DNA of 64,000 nucleotides from DATMER01 sp034667225 (GCA_034667225.1 JAXDKG010000014.1:124001-188000); one strand, 5' to 3'; positions 24,036 to 33,614 are shown, numbered from the stretch's first letter. Translations and numbers: made by a program. The notes: generated by a model from the letters alone, not told the origin.

Positions 24036-24425
24036 ATGATCCAGGAAGAGACACAGCGACTGCTTCAGGTGTTGCGTGTGGCGATGCGGATCCTCGACGT
24101 CAGCAACCGGGACATCGAGAAGGCGCTCGGCCTGAGCTACGGCTATTTGAGCCGGCTGTTCTCCGGCAGCATCGAGCTCAAGGTGGAGCACGTCTTCCAG
24201 ATTCTGGGCGTGCTCGGCCTGACGCCGGCGGAGTTCTTCCACCTCGCCTATCCCCGCAAGCCCTCGCCCCCGAGCGACGCCTCCACCCGCATGCGCTCGA
24301 TCCTCGACGGCTTCGGCCCGCTCCCGCCCGCAGAGCGTCCGCCCTCCGGAGACTTGAGCCCTGAGGAATTGGAGGCGCTAGTGTCCAAGACGCTGCAGAA
24401 GCTGTTGCGTGAGGCGAAGGGGTAG
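24036..24425 (+). CDS. XRE-family helix-turn-helix regulator
   Basis: 129 residues. HTH at about 15-70: LRVAMRILDVSNRDIEKALG then LSYGYLSRLFSGSIELKVEH, with a typical XRE recognition helix. The C-terminal part is Pro-rich then helical (SPEELEALVSKTLQKLLREA), perhaps for dimerisation. The spacer upstream (23930-24000) is AT-rich with TTGACCATTTCTACAGTCAA, an inverted arrangement (TTGAC...GTCAA) that could be its operator. Confidence 0.8.
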   Translation: MIQEETQRLLQVLRVAMRILDVSNRDIEKALGLSYGYLSRLFSGSIELKVEHVFQILGVLGLTPAEFFHLAYPRKPSPPSDASTRMRSILDGFGPLPPAERPPSGDLSPEELEALVSKTLQKLLREAKG

Positions 24426-24547
24426 GGGAGGTTGCCTCGGGCAGAGCCATTGGGCTGAACCTGCTGTGATGGATCAGCGCCGCGGGCAGCCATGGAAAAC
24501 CCTGCTCGTTCGACAGCGCCCTCCGGAGTCAGAGAGGAGATGCAGTC

Positions 24548-26425
24548 GTGGGGACCTTGAATCCGTTCGGAGAAGCAGTCAGTGATGAGGTGGTCGCCGA
24601 CTGGTTAAACCAGTTCGAGCCAGAAGAACGAGACGTTGCTGAGCAGCTCTTGGTCCATTTCCGGTTCTACGGATTCGCTCAGATCAGCGCAGCGCTGCGA
24701 GAACTTCACGCGAAGATCCTCGCCGCGACACGCGACTTGGCAAGCAGTACTTGGTACGTCCCGGTGGGATACGTCGCCAAGAGTGGCTCGCTGATTGCGT
24801 ATTTCTACAAGATACAGAATGAAGTCACCCAAGAGAGCTTCATTCTCATCTCCGACCTCAAGAACATCTCCTCTGACCGTGCCTCGACCATCGTGTTTCT
24901 CGATGACTATATTGGGACTGGCCATCAGGCTGCCCAAGTTTGGAATGCATTTCGCTCTCTAAACCCTAGACTCGCTGAGGAAGCGACGGTCATCTTTGCC
25001 GCTATTGTTGCCATGCGCCGTGGGGTCGAGTACCTCTCCCAGATGACCGGCTTTCGCGTTATTGTCGTTGACGTGATCGAGGAAAGCGATCTGCCGCTCG
25101 CTGCACAGTCGTCCATCTTCCCTGCAGATGGAGATCGAGCCCGGGCAAGAACGATCTTGGAGAAGTATGGAGCACGTCTGCGACCGAAGGGGCCCCTAGG
25201 TTACGGTAACAGCCAAGGGCTTCTCGGCTTCATCTACAGTACTCCTAATAACACGCTTCCGATCTTCTGGTCGACTGAGAGCGGTTGGAAGCCTCTACTA
25301 CCCCACAAGGAGTCCTACAGGGACCCTAGCTCCCTATTCGGCCCCCCAGCGGGCCTCCCAAAGGAGGCTGCTATGGAGTCGCCGGATAAGCCGCTTGCGG
25401 AGAGCGCCGCATTGTCTGGGTACGAGATTGCGCCCGAGATCGCGAGCAAGATCTTCACAGAGTTTCGCCGTACAGACATCTTCCTAGTTTTGGCGCCTGT
25501 AGTGCGCAGCCTTGACATTCCCGAAGGTGCATTTTCCCAGCTGCTTCGTCTGATCGGGGAACTAAAGCACCTTGTCCACGAGAAGGAGGGTGTCAGCTCT
25601 GCTCTTCTTGTTGTACCGCAGGCCGCCCTAGAGGAGTTGCCAAAGCTCGCAGTGTCCGCCGCCTCCGGGATCACGTTAGCGTCACTTGATGAGGTTCTTG
25701 CGATCATTCAGTTGGTGAAGGCCGCTGATGGGGCGTTGGTCATAAGACCCGACGGGACAGTCCTAGGGACCACGCTGTTCCCTCCGGCCGCTGACGATGC
25801 CCTGTCTTTTCTTCCTCTCCGGTACCAGAAGGCGGCTAATGCTTCGCTCAAGACCGGAGGCCTCCTTTTCTTCTTCACGGGAGAGGGCCGCGCAAGCGTA
25901 TTCCACAGCGGACAGCGATTGCTTGCCTATCGCGGAGCATCTTGGCACTTGCAGCCGAGTGACATGAAGGGCGGAGTGCGCACTCTCGCAAAGCGCTACC
26001 ATGTTGACGAGCCAGCACTCCTTCGCGTCTTTCAACTGTGTTTCAGGCTGTCCGACGAGGGGCACGGAGCACTGCTTGTGGTCGGAGATCACCAGAGAGT
26101 GCTTGGACTAGCGGAACCTCCAAAGACCGCCTACATGCGATGGCCGCAAATGAATGTGGGGCTGACCGAGCCTGAGGCCATTCTGGGACTCATGCGGCAG
26201 GATGGCGCCACCATCATCGGGGCCGATGGAACCGTGCTCCAGGGAATGACCCCCCTTCGTCCACCCGTTGATGCGCCGGGTGCTGTGGAAGTTGGTCGCG
26301 GCACCAAGCACGCAACAGCCGCGAAGATCTCCGGCGCGACAGGTAGCTTAACGATCGCTGTATCCGTTGACGGTCGAATCACAGTCTACGGAGGCGGGGA
26401 GATACTTCTCAAGATTATGGGTTAG
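24548..26425 (+). CDS. Fusion of conflict-type phosphoribosyltransferase domain with tandem DisA-type diadenylate cyclase domains
   Basis: 625 residues, GTG start at 24548 with AGAGGAGAT upstream. Domain 1 (about 15-260) is phosphoribosyltransferase-like: the PRPP-loop analogue IVFLDDYIGTGHQ (115-127) and the segment STPNNTLPIFWSTESGWKPL, typical of PRTase-like domains in bacterial conflict systems. Domain 2 (about 345-460) has DGALVI (394-399), DGTVLG and RYQKAA (425-430) followed by GGLLFFFTGEGRASVF: a DAC fold with the RHR motif replaced. Domain 3 (about 500-623) has DGATII (552-557), DGTVLQ, GTKHATAAKISGATGS (585-600) and IAVSVDGRITVY, close to the DisA motifs DGA and GTRHR. So c-di-AMP or a related nucleotide may be made, and PRPP or a nucleotide sensed. 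No membrane segment. GC is lower than the flanks. Confidence 0.85.
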   Translation: MGTLNPFGEAVSDEVVADWLNQFEPEERDVAEQLLVHFRFYGFAQISAALRELHAKILAATRDLASSTWYVPVGYVAKSGSLIAYFYKIQNEVTQESFILISDLKNISSDRASTIVFLDDYIGTGHQAAQVWNAFRSLNPRLAEEATVIFAAIVAMRRGVEYLSQMTGFRVIVVDVIEESDLPLAAQSSIFPADGDRARARTILEKYGARLRPKGPLGYGNSQGLLGFIYSTPNNTLPIFWSTESGWKPLLPHKESYRDPSSLFGPPAGLPKEAAMESPDKPLAESAALSGYEIAPEIASKIFTEFRRTDIFLVLAPVVRSLDIPEGAFSQLLRLIGELKHLVHEKEGVSSALLVVPQAALEELPKLAVSAASGITLASLDEVLAIIQLVKAADGALVIRPDGTVLGTTLFPPAADDALSFLPLRYQKAANASLKTGGLLFFFTGEGRASVFHSGQRLLAYRGASWHLQPSDMKGGVRTLAKRYHVDEPALLRVFQLCFRLSDEGHGALLVVGDHQRVLGLAEPPKTAYMRWPQMNVGLTEPEAILGLMRQDGATIIGADGTVLQGMTPLRPPVDAPGAVEVGRGTKHATAAKISGATGSLTIAVSVDGRITVYGGGEILLKIMG

Positions 26426-26720
26426 TTGATGACCGGGCTCAACGTCAGCCGAACAGGTGCCTCCCATTAGAAGGCCCTTGTCAACTCTAGCCCGAACAGG
26501 TGTTTGGCAAGTGTTCGGAACGATTGGCGCACGGCCCAACAGCGGGGAGATCGTTCGGGTCGTTGACCTACTCCTCCGGTGTATAATTCAAACTTCATGC
26601 TAGCCCGGATGAGGGAGAAGCCGGAATGCACTAGCTAGAACGGACTGTAGCATCAGGGAGAGGTCGCGTTGACCCCTGCTGTGGCTCTGGCCGCACCTTT
26701 CAGGTGCCAAAGGAAGATTT
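26426..26720. other. Intergenic region with direct repeats and a -10-like box
   Basis: About 295 bases without a gene. CGAACAGGTG occurs at 26450-26459 and again at 26493-26502. A perfect TATAAT lies at 26582-26587, with TTGACC 13 bases upstream, too close for a classic -35. It could drive the next two-gene unit with a 5' leader of about 125 bases, which suggests separate transcription from the cyclase fusion. Confidence 0.4.
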
Positions 26721-27299
26721 ATGCTCCCTGACTTCATCGATATTAAGAAGAAAGTGACTGCCAAGTACGCAGCAAACATAGGACCTGCTCAGGGATCGAT
26801 GCCTTCGAAAGCATCCCGCCTGCAGCTTCACGAAGGAGACCGGGCAACGTATATACGCCGTGACGGAAAGGCAATAGAAATAGCCTTGACGGCTCACCAG
26901 TATCAAGCCGTGCTCCACGATGATATGGCGCGCGGCGGCGGGCTCAATGCCGTCAATGAGATTGTTCGTCAACTAAGCGACCAGATTACACGCGATATGA
27001 CGGAGAAGATGCGTGACGATATTGCCAGGGAGTGCGCAACAGTAGGAACGCCCGGGCAACCTATAACTCCAGACGTTATCCTTCAACTGTATGAGAAGAT
27101 AGAAACTGACTTCGATAGCAACGGTGAGTGGATAAGGCCGAACGACATAGATGCCTCGCCTGCAGTCGAATCCCAGATAAGGCATCAGATGATGCGGATT
27201 GAGCAAGAGCCTGACCTTCGCCGTCGCCTCGAAGACCTGATAGCCGTTAAGAGGGCAAAGTGGCGTGATCGAGAAGCTAATAGAAAACTGGTTGATTAA
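26721..27299 (+). CDS. Hypothetical protein coupled to a PD-(D/E)XK nuclease
   Basis: 192 residues, AAGGAAGA upstream of the ATG. No signal or membrane segment. Contains RLQLHEGDRATYIRRDGKAI, an AHQYQAVLHDDMARGGGLNAV turn, and a helical C-terminus rich in Arg/Lys (MMRIEQEPDLRRRLEDLI, KRAKWRDREANRKLVD). No family recognised. Its 3' end overlaps the nuclease gene by 35 bases, so the two are translated together; a sensor, inhibitor or specificity partner is plausible. AT-richer codon use than the surrounding genes. Confidence 0.72.
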   Translation: MLPDFIDIKKKVTAKYAANIGPAQGSMPSKASRLQLHEGDRATYIRRDGKAIEIALTAHQYQAVLHDDMARGGGLNAVNEIVRQLSDQITRDMTEKMRDDIARECATVGTPGQPITPDVILQLYEKIETDFDSNGEWIRPNDIDASPAVESQIRHQMMRIEQEPDLRRRLEDLIAVKRAKWRDREANRKLVD

Positions 27300-28899
27300 T
27301 GCTAACGAGCTTGGCTACCAGATCCCCTTCTGCGAAGCACTCTTGACGAAGGGCTACTCCATCATCCATATTTCCAGCCACGGGCCAGGAGAGCACGGGA
27401 AGGACATAGTGGCCAGAGATTCTAAAGGGAAGCTTTGGAGTTTCCAACTCAAGGGCGGAGATATTCGGCTTTCTAAATGGCGGGAAATACGGGGAGAGGT
27501 GGAGGAATTAGTTCGACTTCCGGTCTCGTTTCCAGGAATTTCAACCTCTGAGCCCCATGTCCCCGTCCTAGTTACAAATGGAGAGATCCTAGGGGATGCC
27601 CGAGAAAGCATCAAGGAGTTTGCAGACAAATGGGGGTCAGACTCCGGCACTCTGCGGGTCTGGTCTCGGGGGCAGCTTCGAGCCCTATTTATCGAGGCCC
27701 ACGGGAAGTTCCTCCCAACGGACCTTCATGACGTGCGGAGGTTTGTCGAACTTTACGTAACGGACTTTCGAGAGCGCATTCCGAGAGGGAAGTTCTGCTC
27801 CTTCTTGGTTAGCCTCGTCGCGAACTCAACTTCCAAGAGACGTAAGGCCCTTCATTCTAAGCGGGCAATAGAGAGCATGGCCCTAATGGGAGGCTATATT
27901 GCTCAGCAGTACGCCAAGGCGGGAAACTACGTGTCGGAAGCGGAGGCTTGGACGATCATAGCATCAACCATTTTCCATGTAGCTGCCAGCGAAAATCTCG
28001 CTTACGAGTACTTTCGGGAATCTCTCAATATAACCGAGACTGCGATAGGACAGTGTCTCACCTCATTTGAGGATGAGGTCTTGAAAAGGCCCGACTTTAT
28101 GGAGCGGGCGCATCCTCTCGGTGATCCGTTCGTTTATGGGGCTCGGGTCCTGCTCAGTCTAGGCTGGCTGGCTGCCAACAGGTTATCGCGCTTCACGGCT
28201 AAATCTGTTACCGATGACCGAGAAGTTGTTCGCAGCACTTTCTTGCGAGAGTTCAAATTCTTAGAGTTCCTTGGTGAGGCTGATTGGCCTAGTGTACTGG
28301 CGATCACGCTTTTTGTCGAGCGACTAGGCTCTTGGATCGAGGCGGATAGGCTGCTTGAAATCTGGGCGAGTCGCGTAATAAGCGCCCAAGCCAACAAGGA
28401 GTTGCGTGGTCTGCCCTATCCTTATTGGCCTCAGGAGAAGGTACTCGGGAGGAGAATCGGAGCGCTTTCCCCCTCCGAGGAAGAAGAGTTCGCAGGTAGG
28501 TCGTACACTTTGATGTCAGCCTTGGACATGTTAGTTAGAAGGCTTTGTCGCCAAAAGGTGGCCCACCTTTGGAGTGGCGCCTCGAGAATCAACGAATGCA
28601 CCTTCACGCCAGATGTTCAGGCTGGCTGGTTCGTATGGATTTCCGAAGAAGGCGTCACGACTGAAGAAGAACAACCACTAACAGCTAGTTGGAAAGAGTG
28701 GAGGGAAAGCACGGCGAATTTAGACCGAGCTAGTGTTCCAAACCTTCTAATCGAGAATCCCCAGTGGATACTTCCTTTCCTCCTGACGTTTCCACATCGC
28801 TGCACCCGTTCAATGAGCGCGCTTGCAGATTGCTTGATCGGTCGGAGAGGAAGAATTCGTGAGCAGGCCGCCCTTGGGAAGAGCCTTGGAGGCGAGTAG
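27265..28899 (+). CDS. Large protein with N-terminal PD-(D/E)XK nuclease domain
   Basis: 544 residues, GTG start at 27265 inside the previous gene. The N-terminal 150 residues fit a restriction-endonuclease-like fold: helix with Glu24 (FCEALLTKGY), strand with Asp47 (HGKDIVARDSKGKLW), then FQLKGGD (Gln61-x-Lys63), the D...QxK variant seen in Mrr-like enzymes. The remaining 390 residues are mainly helical (YIAQQYAKAGNYVSEAEAW, WLAANRLSRF, ALDMLVRRLCRQK), with no recognised domain. Probably a DNA-cutting effector. With its coupled partner and the neighbouring cyclase fusion it forms a defence-like locus. Codon use differs from the flanks. Confidence 0.78.
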   Translation: MIEKLIENWLINANELGYQIPFCEALLTKGYSIIHISSHGPGEHGKDIVARDSKGKLWSFQLKGGDIRLSKWREIRGEVEELVRLPVSFPGISTSEPHVPVLVTNGEILGDARESIKEFADKWGSDSGTLRVWSRGQLRALFIEAHGKFLPTDLHDVRRFVELYVTDFRERIPRGKFCSFLVSLVANSTSKRRKALHSKRAIESMALMGGYIAQQYAKAGNYVSEAEAWTIIASTIFHVAASENLAYEYFRESLNITETAIGQCLTSFEDEVLKRPDFMERAHPLGDPFVYGARVLLSLGWLAANRLSRFTAKSVTDDREVVRSTFLREFKFLEFLGEADWPSVLAITLFVERLGSWIEADRLLEIWASRVISAQANKELRGLPYPYWPQEKVLGRRIGALSPSEEEEFAGRSYTLMSALDMLVRRLCRQKVAHLWSGASRINECTFTPDVQAGWFVWISEEGVTTEEEQPLTASWKEWRESTANLDRASVPNLLIENPQWILPFLLTFPHRCTRSMSALADCLIGRRGRIREQAALGKSLGGE

Positions 28900-29033
28900 G
28901 TGCCAGCCGAACATCTTGGCGCCTGACTTGCGATGCCGAGATGGCCAAGCGAACAGGTCTGCCAGCTGCGTCTGAGGCCGTAGCGTCGTCTTCCGGATCA
29001 GCCGAGATGAGGTTGATCTTCTTCGGCAAGCCC

Positions 29034-29489
29034 TCAGCGCAGGACGAGCACGAGCTCGGCGACGCCGGCGACGTCGACGCTCTCCTCGCGATCGAGGCTG
29101 AAGCCGCACTTCTCCAAGACGCGGATCGAGCCGACGTTGTGCTTGGCCACGTGCGCGTGGAGGGGACGCTCGGTCACGAGGTGCAGGAAAGCGGCGAGCG
29201 CCCGGGTCGCGACACCCTTGCCCCAATGCTCCTTGCCGATCCAGTAGCCGACGAGGCGGACACCGTCCTGGAGCCAGCTCCCGATGTTGCCCGCGACCTG
29301 GCCGTCGACGAGGATCGTCTGCTTGACCAGCGCCGGGTTGCCGAGGATCTTTGCCCAGTGGGCGTCGAAGGCTGCGCGGTCGCGGGCGGGGAAGGCGGCC
29401 ATGCGCGTGGCGTCGGCGTCGAGTTGTTGCTCGTAGAAGATGGGGAGGTCGTTGGGCTCGATGTCGCGGAGTCGTACTTCGTTGCTCAT
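29034..29489 (-). CDS. GNAT-family N-acetyltransferase
   Basis: 151 residues from the ATG at 29489. Order follows GNAT motifs: VRLRDIEPNDLPIFYEQQLD, VGYWIGKEHWGKGVATRALA (acetyl-CoA loop, GKGVAT), and the HNVGSIRVLEKCGFSLD helix. Resembles RimJ/RimL-type enzymes that acetylate proteins or small amines; the substrate is unknown. It marks the return to GC-rich sequence after the defence-like locus. Confidence 0.88.
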   Translation of the reverse strand: MSNEVRLRDIEPNDLPIFYEQQLDADATRMAAFPARDRAAFDAHWAKILGNPALVKQTILVDGQVAGNIGSWLQDGVRLVGYWIGKEHWGKGVATRALAAFLHLVTERPLHAHVAKHNVGSIRVLEKCGFSLDREESVDVAGVAELVLVLR

Positions 29490-29658
29490 TTCTCTACACC
29501 CCGGCCAGGCCTTCGTGAGCCTCAAGTCTCAGAGACACATAGACTTAGGAAGGCTACTCCCGATGTCGGAAGGTTGTCAATCAGGACGGAGAACCCCCCG
29601 GAGGGCGGGGGTGAAGGGCATCGTTGCTCGTCTACGCCATCGGCGGTACTCTTTCGTG

Positions 29659-30190
<532 letters not shown>

Positions 30191-30207
<17 letters not shown>

Positions 30208-31636
30208 CCATTGGGCCTTGTGGGCCGTCCTCGCGGGATCGCTCGTCGGCGCCGGAGCCGCGCAAGTCCGCCCCGTTCGTCTCGCAACACGGCCTGGGAA
30301 CGTCCACCCCTCCCAGAACACAGCCCTCCTGCCCGACGGTCGCTTTGCGGCGGTGTGGACGCAGGGGAGGACCGTCTTCCTCCAGTACGTCGACAGCAAC
30401 GGCACCGTCGCCTTCGGCGTGCCGGGACGCGCCGTGGCCACGGCCCCGGCGGCGGGAGCGGAGGCCGTGGTCGTGGCCCATGCACGAGACGGCGTTCTCG
30501 TCGCCGTACGCCGCCGCATCGACGAGAACGACAGCCGCATCCTCGTGCAGTGGCTCGACAGCCACGGCAATCCGCGCTGGGGGGCGGGCACGTATGCGGC
30601 CCCCGTGGCCGGCAGAGAGGACCAGCTCGACCCCTTCCTGCTCGCGAGCTCCGACGGCGGCGGCTTCGTCTGCTTTGTCCGTGTTGCTTCGGACGATCTG
30701 GAGCACCGCGCTTTCTACTGTCAGCGCTTCAGTCCGGAGGGTCAACGGCTCTGGAGCACCGGAGGGGCCAAGGGCAGCCTGTCATCCCTGGAAGCGGAGG
30801 AGCCCAAGGCCGTAGCCGCGGGAGACGGTGGGCTGCTCGTCTTCTGGCGGGATTGGGATTGGTTTTCCGCGGATTCGCCCAAGGTCTTTCTCCGCGGGCA
30901 GCGGCTGGGGCCGGACGGCGTCCGCCACTGGGGTGAGGGCGGCACGATCTTCTTCAAGACCCGCTTTCCCTGCGACGACGGGTGCGGTTTGGACACGCCG
31001 TGGATCTCCGCGGTATCGGATGGCACCGGCGGCGCCATCCTCGCCTTCGACGGCCGCATCGGTCGCCTGCCGGATGGCTCCGACTTCAACCATGTGACTG
31101 CTCAGCGGATGAGCGCTGCCGGCGAGAGGTTGTGGGGCGAAGGCGTATCGGTGTTGCCGAGCCGGCCGCCTCACAACCTTTACAATCTGTTCGCTCATCC
31201 GGACGGCGGCGCCGTCGTCGCAGTCATGACTTTCCCGTTTGGGTTCGTCGACGGCGGGGTCCATCTGGCCTTGCAGCGGCTGGCCGCGGATGGCCGCCCA
31301 CTCTGGCCCACGGAGGGGGTGACGGCCGTCGATCTGACCTCGTCACCCGACAGCGTGTACGAAGGTCCGGTCTTCGGCTCCGTTGACGACGGCGTGCTGC
31401 GGATCGCCTGGGAGCGTTCCAACACCACATCTCGCCGCCCCGGGATTCGCTTCTCCGCCTTCGATGCCGCCGGCAACCGCCTCACCCCGAGCGACGGAAT
31501 CCCTCTCGTGCGTCCCGCGGTTCCTCGCGACGCGTCGCCGCTCCGTGGATTCGCCTTCCATCCTGCGAGCGGTACCTCCTTCGTGCTGTGGGAAGACACG
31601 AGGGGCGCGGCCGCCCTTCTCTACGCCCCGCGATGA
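30191..31636 (+). CDS. Secreted repeat protein, probable beta-propeller
   Basis: 481 residues with a signal peptide (WALWAVLAGSLVGAGAA). The body has repeated units of the form ..DGG..v.W.........qRl...G...W....: FLQYVDSNGTVAFG, VQWLDSHGNPRWGAG, CQRFSPEGQRLWSTG, GQRLGPDGVRHWGEGG, AQRMSAAGERLWGEG and LQRLAADGRPLWPTEG. That is at least six blade-like repeats of about 55-70 residues. No active-site motif. Overlaps the 5' neighbour, and its last codons overlap the exonuclease start (ATGATG at 31633). Confidence 0.75.
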
Positions 31637-32469
31637 TGATTCATCTCCTTGACGGTACCTACGAGCTGTTTCGTCACTTCTACGGCCAACGCCGCTTCAA
31701 CAAGGGCAAGGACGCGCCGTTCGGGGCGGTCACGGGCGTGCTGCACACGGTGCTGGAGATGATCGAAAAGGGGGCGACGCATCTCGGCGTGGCGACCGAC
31801 CACGTCATCGAGTCGTTCCGGAACCGTCTCTGGCCCGGCTACAAGACGGGGCAGGGCGTCGAGCGCGCGCTCCTCGCGCAGTTCCACCCGCTGGAAGAGG
31901 CCCTTGCCGCCATGGGCGTCGCCGTGTGGCCGATGATCGAGCTGGAGGCGGACGATGCGCTCGCCTCCGCCGCCCGGATCGCCTCAGCCCAGGAAGGCGT
32001 GCAGAAGGTCTGCATCTGGACACCCGACAAGGATCTGGCTCAGTGCGTCCGCGCCGACAGGGTGGTGCAGGTCGACCGCCGGAGGAACAAGATCTTTACC
32101 GAGGATGGAGTCCGCGAAAAGTTCGGGGTCGTCCCCATCCTGATCCCCGATTTCCTCGCCCTGGTCGGGGATGCCGCGGACGGCTTTCCAGGCATTCCCG
32201 GCATCGGCCCCAAGACCGCGGCACTGTTCCTCAATCGTTACGGCCCCCTCGAGAGCTTTCCCGAGGACGCTTTACGAGAACATCGCGATCTGGCGCTGCG
32301 CTTCAAGGATCTGGCGACGCTCCGGGCCGACGCGCCCCTCTTCCGCGATGTGGACGAGCTGCGTTGGCGCGGCCCCACCCCAGCGTTCGCTGCATACACG
32401 GAGCGTCTGAAAGACGCTCGCCTGCTGCAGCGTTGCCTCGGCGCCCCTACATTACAGAGAGAACCTTAA
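31633..32469 (+). CDS. FEN-type 5'-3' exonuclease (PolI 5' domain-like)
   Basis: 278 residues from the ATG at 31633, overlapping the previous stop. It matches the stand-alone 5'-nuclease domain: IHLLDGTYELFRHFYG start (metal Asp), IELEADDALASAARIAS (E..DD), WTPDKDLAQC (DKD), LVGDAADGFPGIPGIGPKTA (helix-hairpin-helix with GD..D), with the usual length and order. The expected role is 5' flap and primer removal in replication or repair. The polymerase domain is absent, so it is an extra copy rather than PolA. Confidence 0.9.
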   Translation: MMIHLLDGTYELFRHFYGQRRFNKGKDAPFGAVTGVLHTVLEMIEKGATHLGVATDHVIESFRNRLWPGYKTGQGVERALLAQFHPLEEALAAMGVAVWPMIELEADDALASAARIASAQEGVQKVCIWTPDKDLAQCVRADRVVQVDRRRNKIFTEDGVREKFGVVPILIPDFLALVGDAADGFPGIPGIGPKTAALFLNRYGPLESFPEDALREHRDLALRFKDLATLRADAPLFRDVDELRWRGPTPAFAAYTERLKDARLLQRCLGAPTLQREP

Positions 32470-32473
32470 CGGA

Positions 32474-33418
32474 TCAGCGGTAGAGGAAGCGCAGGGCCTT
32501 GGGCAGGCGGCGGCGCCAGCTCGATTCGTTGTGGCCGCCTTTGGCGTCGGGCCTCCACAGGAGGCGGTCGTCGTCGTAGCCCTGGCCGATCAGGAGGGCG
32601 GCCATGGCGGCGACGACGGGGATCAGCCTGCCCCGGTCTTCCCGGGCTCCGGCGTCCAGGTAGATCCGCGACAGGTCGGGCGTGGGCTGCTCTGCGATGT
32701 CCGCGAAGATGGCCTGGTCCGCGACCCAGAAGGAGGGGGACATGACGAGCGCGCCGCCGAAGGCGTGCGGGTAGTGGAAGTGGGACCAGAGGGAGCAGAG
32801 GCCGCCCATGGAGGAGCCTCCGATCACCGCTCCCAGCGGTCCGGGCACGAGGTTCAGCTCTGCGTTGAGGGCCGGCATCAGCGATTCCGTGATCCAGTCG
32901 AGGAGGAGGGGAGCCTGGCCGGGCTTGTCGAAGAGCTCGAAGGGGGAGAGCTCCCAGTTGCGCCCGTCGCCGCCGTGATCGATCCCGATCGCTACCGGCG
33001 TCGGCCGGCTGGCGCGGGCCAGCCGTTCGATCGCGTCGTGCAGGTGCCAGCCGCCGGAGAAGGACGGCGCGTCGTCGAAGACGTTCTGGCCGTCGAGCAT
33101 GTAGATGGCGAGCCACGGCCGTTCCGGCGTGTAGTCCCGGGGCAGGTAGACGCGGATGCAGCGCGGCGCGAGCCCCGGCACTTCAAAGGGGCCGAGGACG
33201 TTGATCTCGCCGGCCCGCATCCGGGCGAGCGAGCCGGGCAGGACGGTCTCGACCGGCATCGGAACGGCTGGCTCTGAAGGCTGCACGGCATGGGCCGGCG
33301 CCTCCGAGATCCGCCGCAACGCCTCGGACACGGCCCGGACGATGAATTCTTCGCGGTCCGGAAGAAAGAAGATTTGCTCCGCGATCTCGTCGGGGAAGGT
33401 GATGGTGATGTCGGTCAT
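32474..33418 (-). CDS. Esterase (alpha/beta hydrolase) with ribbon-helix-helix-like N-terminus
   Basis: 314 residues from the ATG at 33418. The first 40 residues (TDITITFPDEIAEQIFFLPD then EEFIVRAVSEALRRI) look like the strand-helix-helix start of RHH antitoxins. Then comes an esterase D-type hydrolase: RVYLPRDYTPERPWLAIYML, DGQNVFDD, the nucleophile elbow GGSSMGG, and late KGGHNESSWRRR (His). The family acts on ester substrates; the specific one is unknown. It follows a 63-residue gene by 4 bases. The N-terminal piece could be a true fusion or a coincidental helix. Confidence 0.83.
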   Translation of the reverse strand: MTDITITFPDEIAEQIFFLPDREEFIVRAVSEALRRISEAPAHAVQPSEPAVPMPVETVLPGSLARMRAGEINVLGPFEVPGLAPRCIRVYLPRDYTPERPWLAIYMLDGQNVFDDAPSFSGGWHLHDAIERLARASRPTPVAIGIDHGGDGRNWELSPFELFDKPGQAPLLLDWITESLMPALNAELNLVPGPLGAVIGGSSMGGLCSLWSHFHYPHAFGGALVMSPSFWVADQAIFADIAEQPTPDLSRIYLDAGAREDRGRLIPVVAAMAALLIGQGYDDDRLLWRPDAKGGHNESSWRRRLPKALRFLYR

Positions 33419-33422
33419 GCAG

Positions 33423-33614
33423 TCAGGGCTCATCGTGCTTGAACCGGAAGCTCTCGCGAAACTCTTTGCAGTCCCGCCGGAATTCGTCCTCGTAGTTCCC
33501 AAGTCCCGGCCTGCTCTCAATCTCCCTGACGAGTTGAGCCCATTTGGAGTCCTGCCCGCTCGGCGTGTGAGGCCGGTTTCTGGGAGCCTCTGCGAGGAGA
33601 TTGATCTTGATCAT
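33423..33614 (-). CDS. Small hypothetical protein upstream of the esterase
   Basis: 63 residues (start IKINLLAEAPRNRP, then KWAQLVREIESRPGLGNYED and FRRDCKEFRESFRFKHDE). It is soluble and charged, without ribosome site or named family. Its stop lies 4 bases before the esterase start. Short partners of this look occur near toxin-antitoxin genes, and the esterase's RHH-like N-terminus makes that reading worth testing. The INLLAEA start resembles PilN only by chance. Confidence 0.55.
   Translation of the reverse strand: MIKINLLAEAPRNRPHTPSGQDSKWAQLVREIESRPGLGNYEDEFRRDCKEFRESFRFKHDEP

Noticed and set aside
33585..33614. PilN-like start (IKINLLAEA)
   Set aside because: Only the first few residues match; the remainder has no pilus-assembly features or membrane segment, and no pil genes are near.
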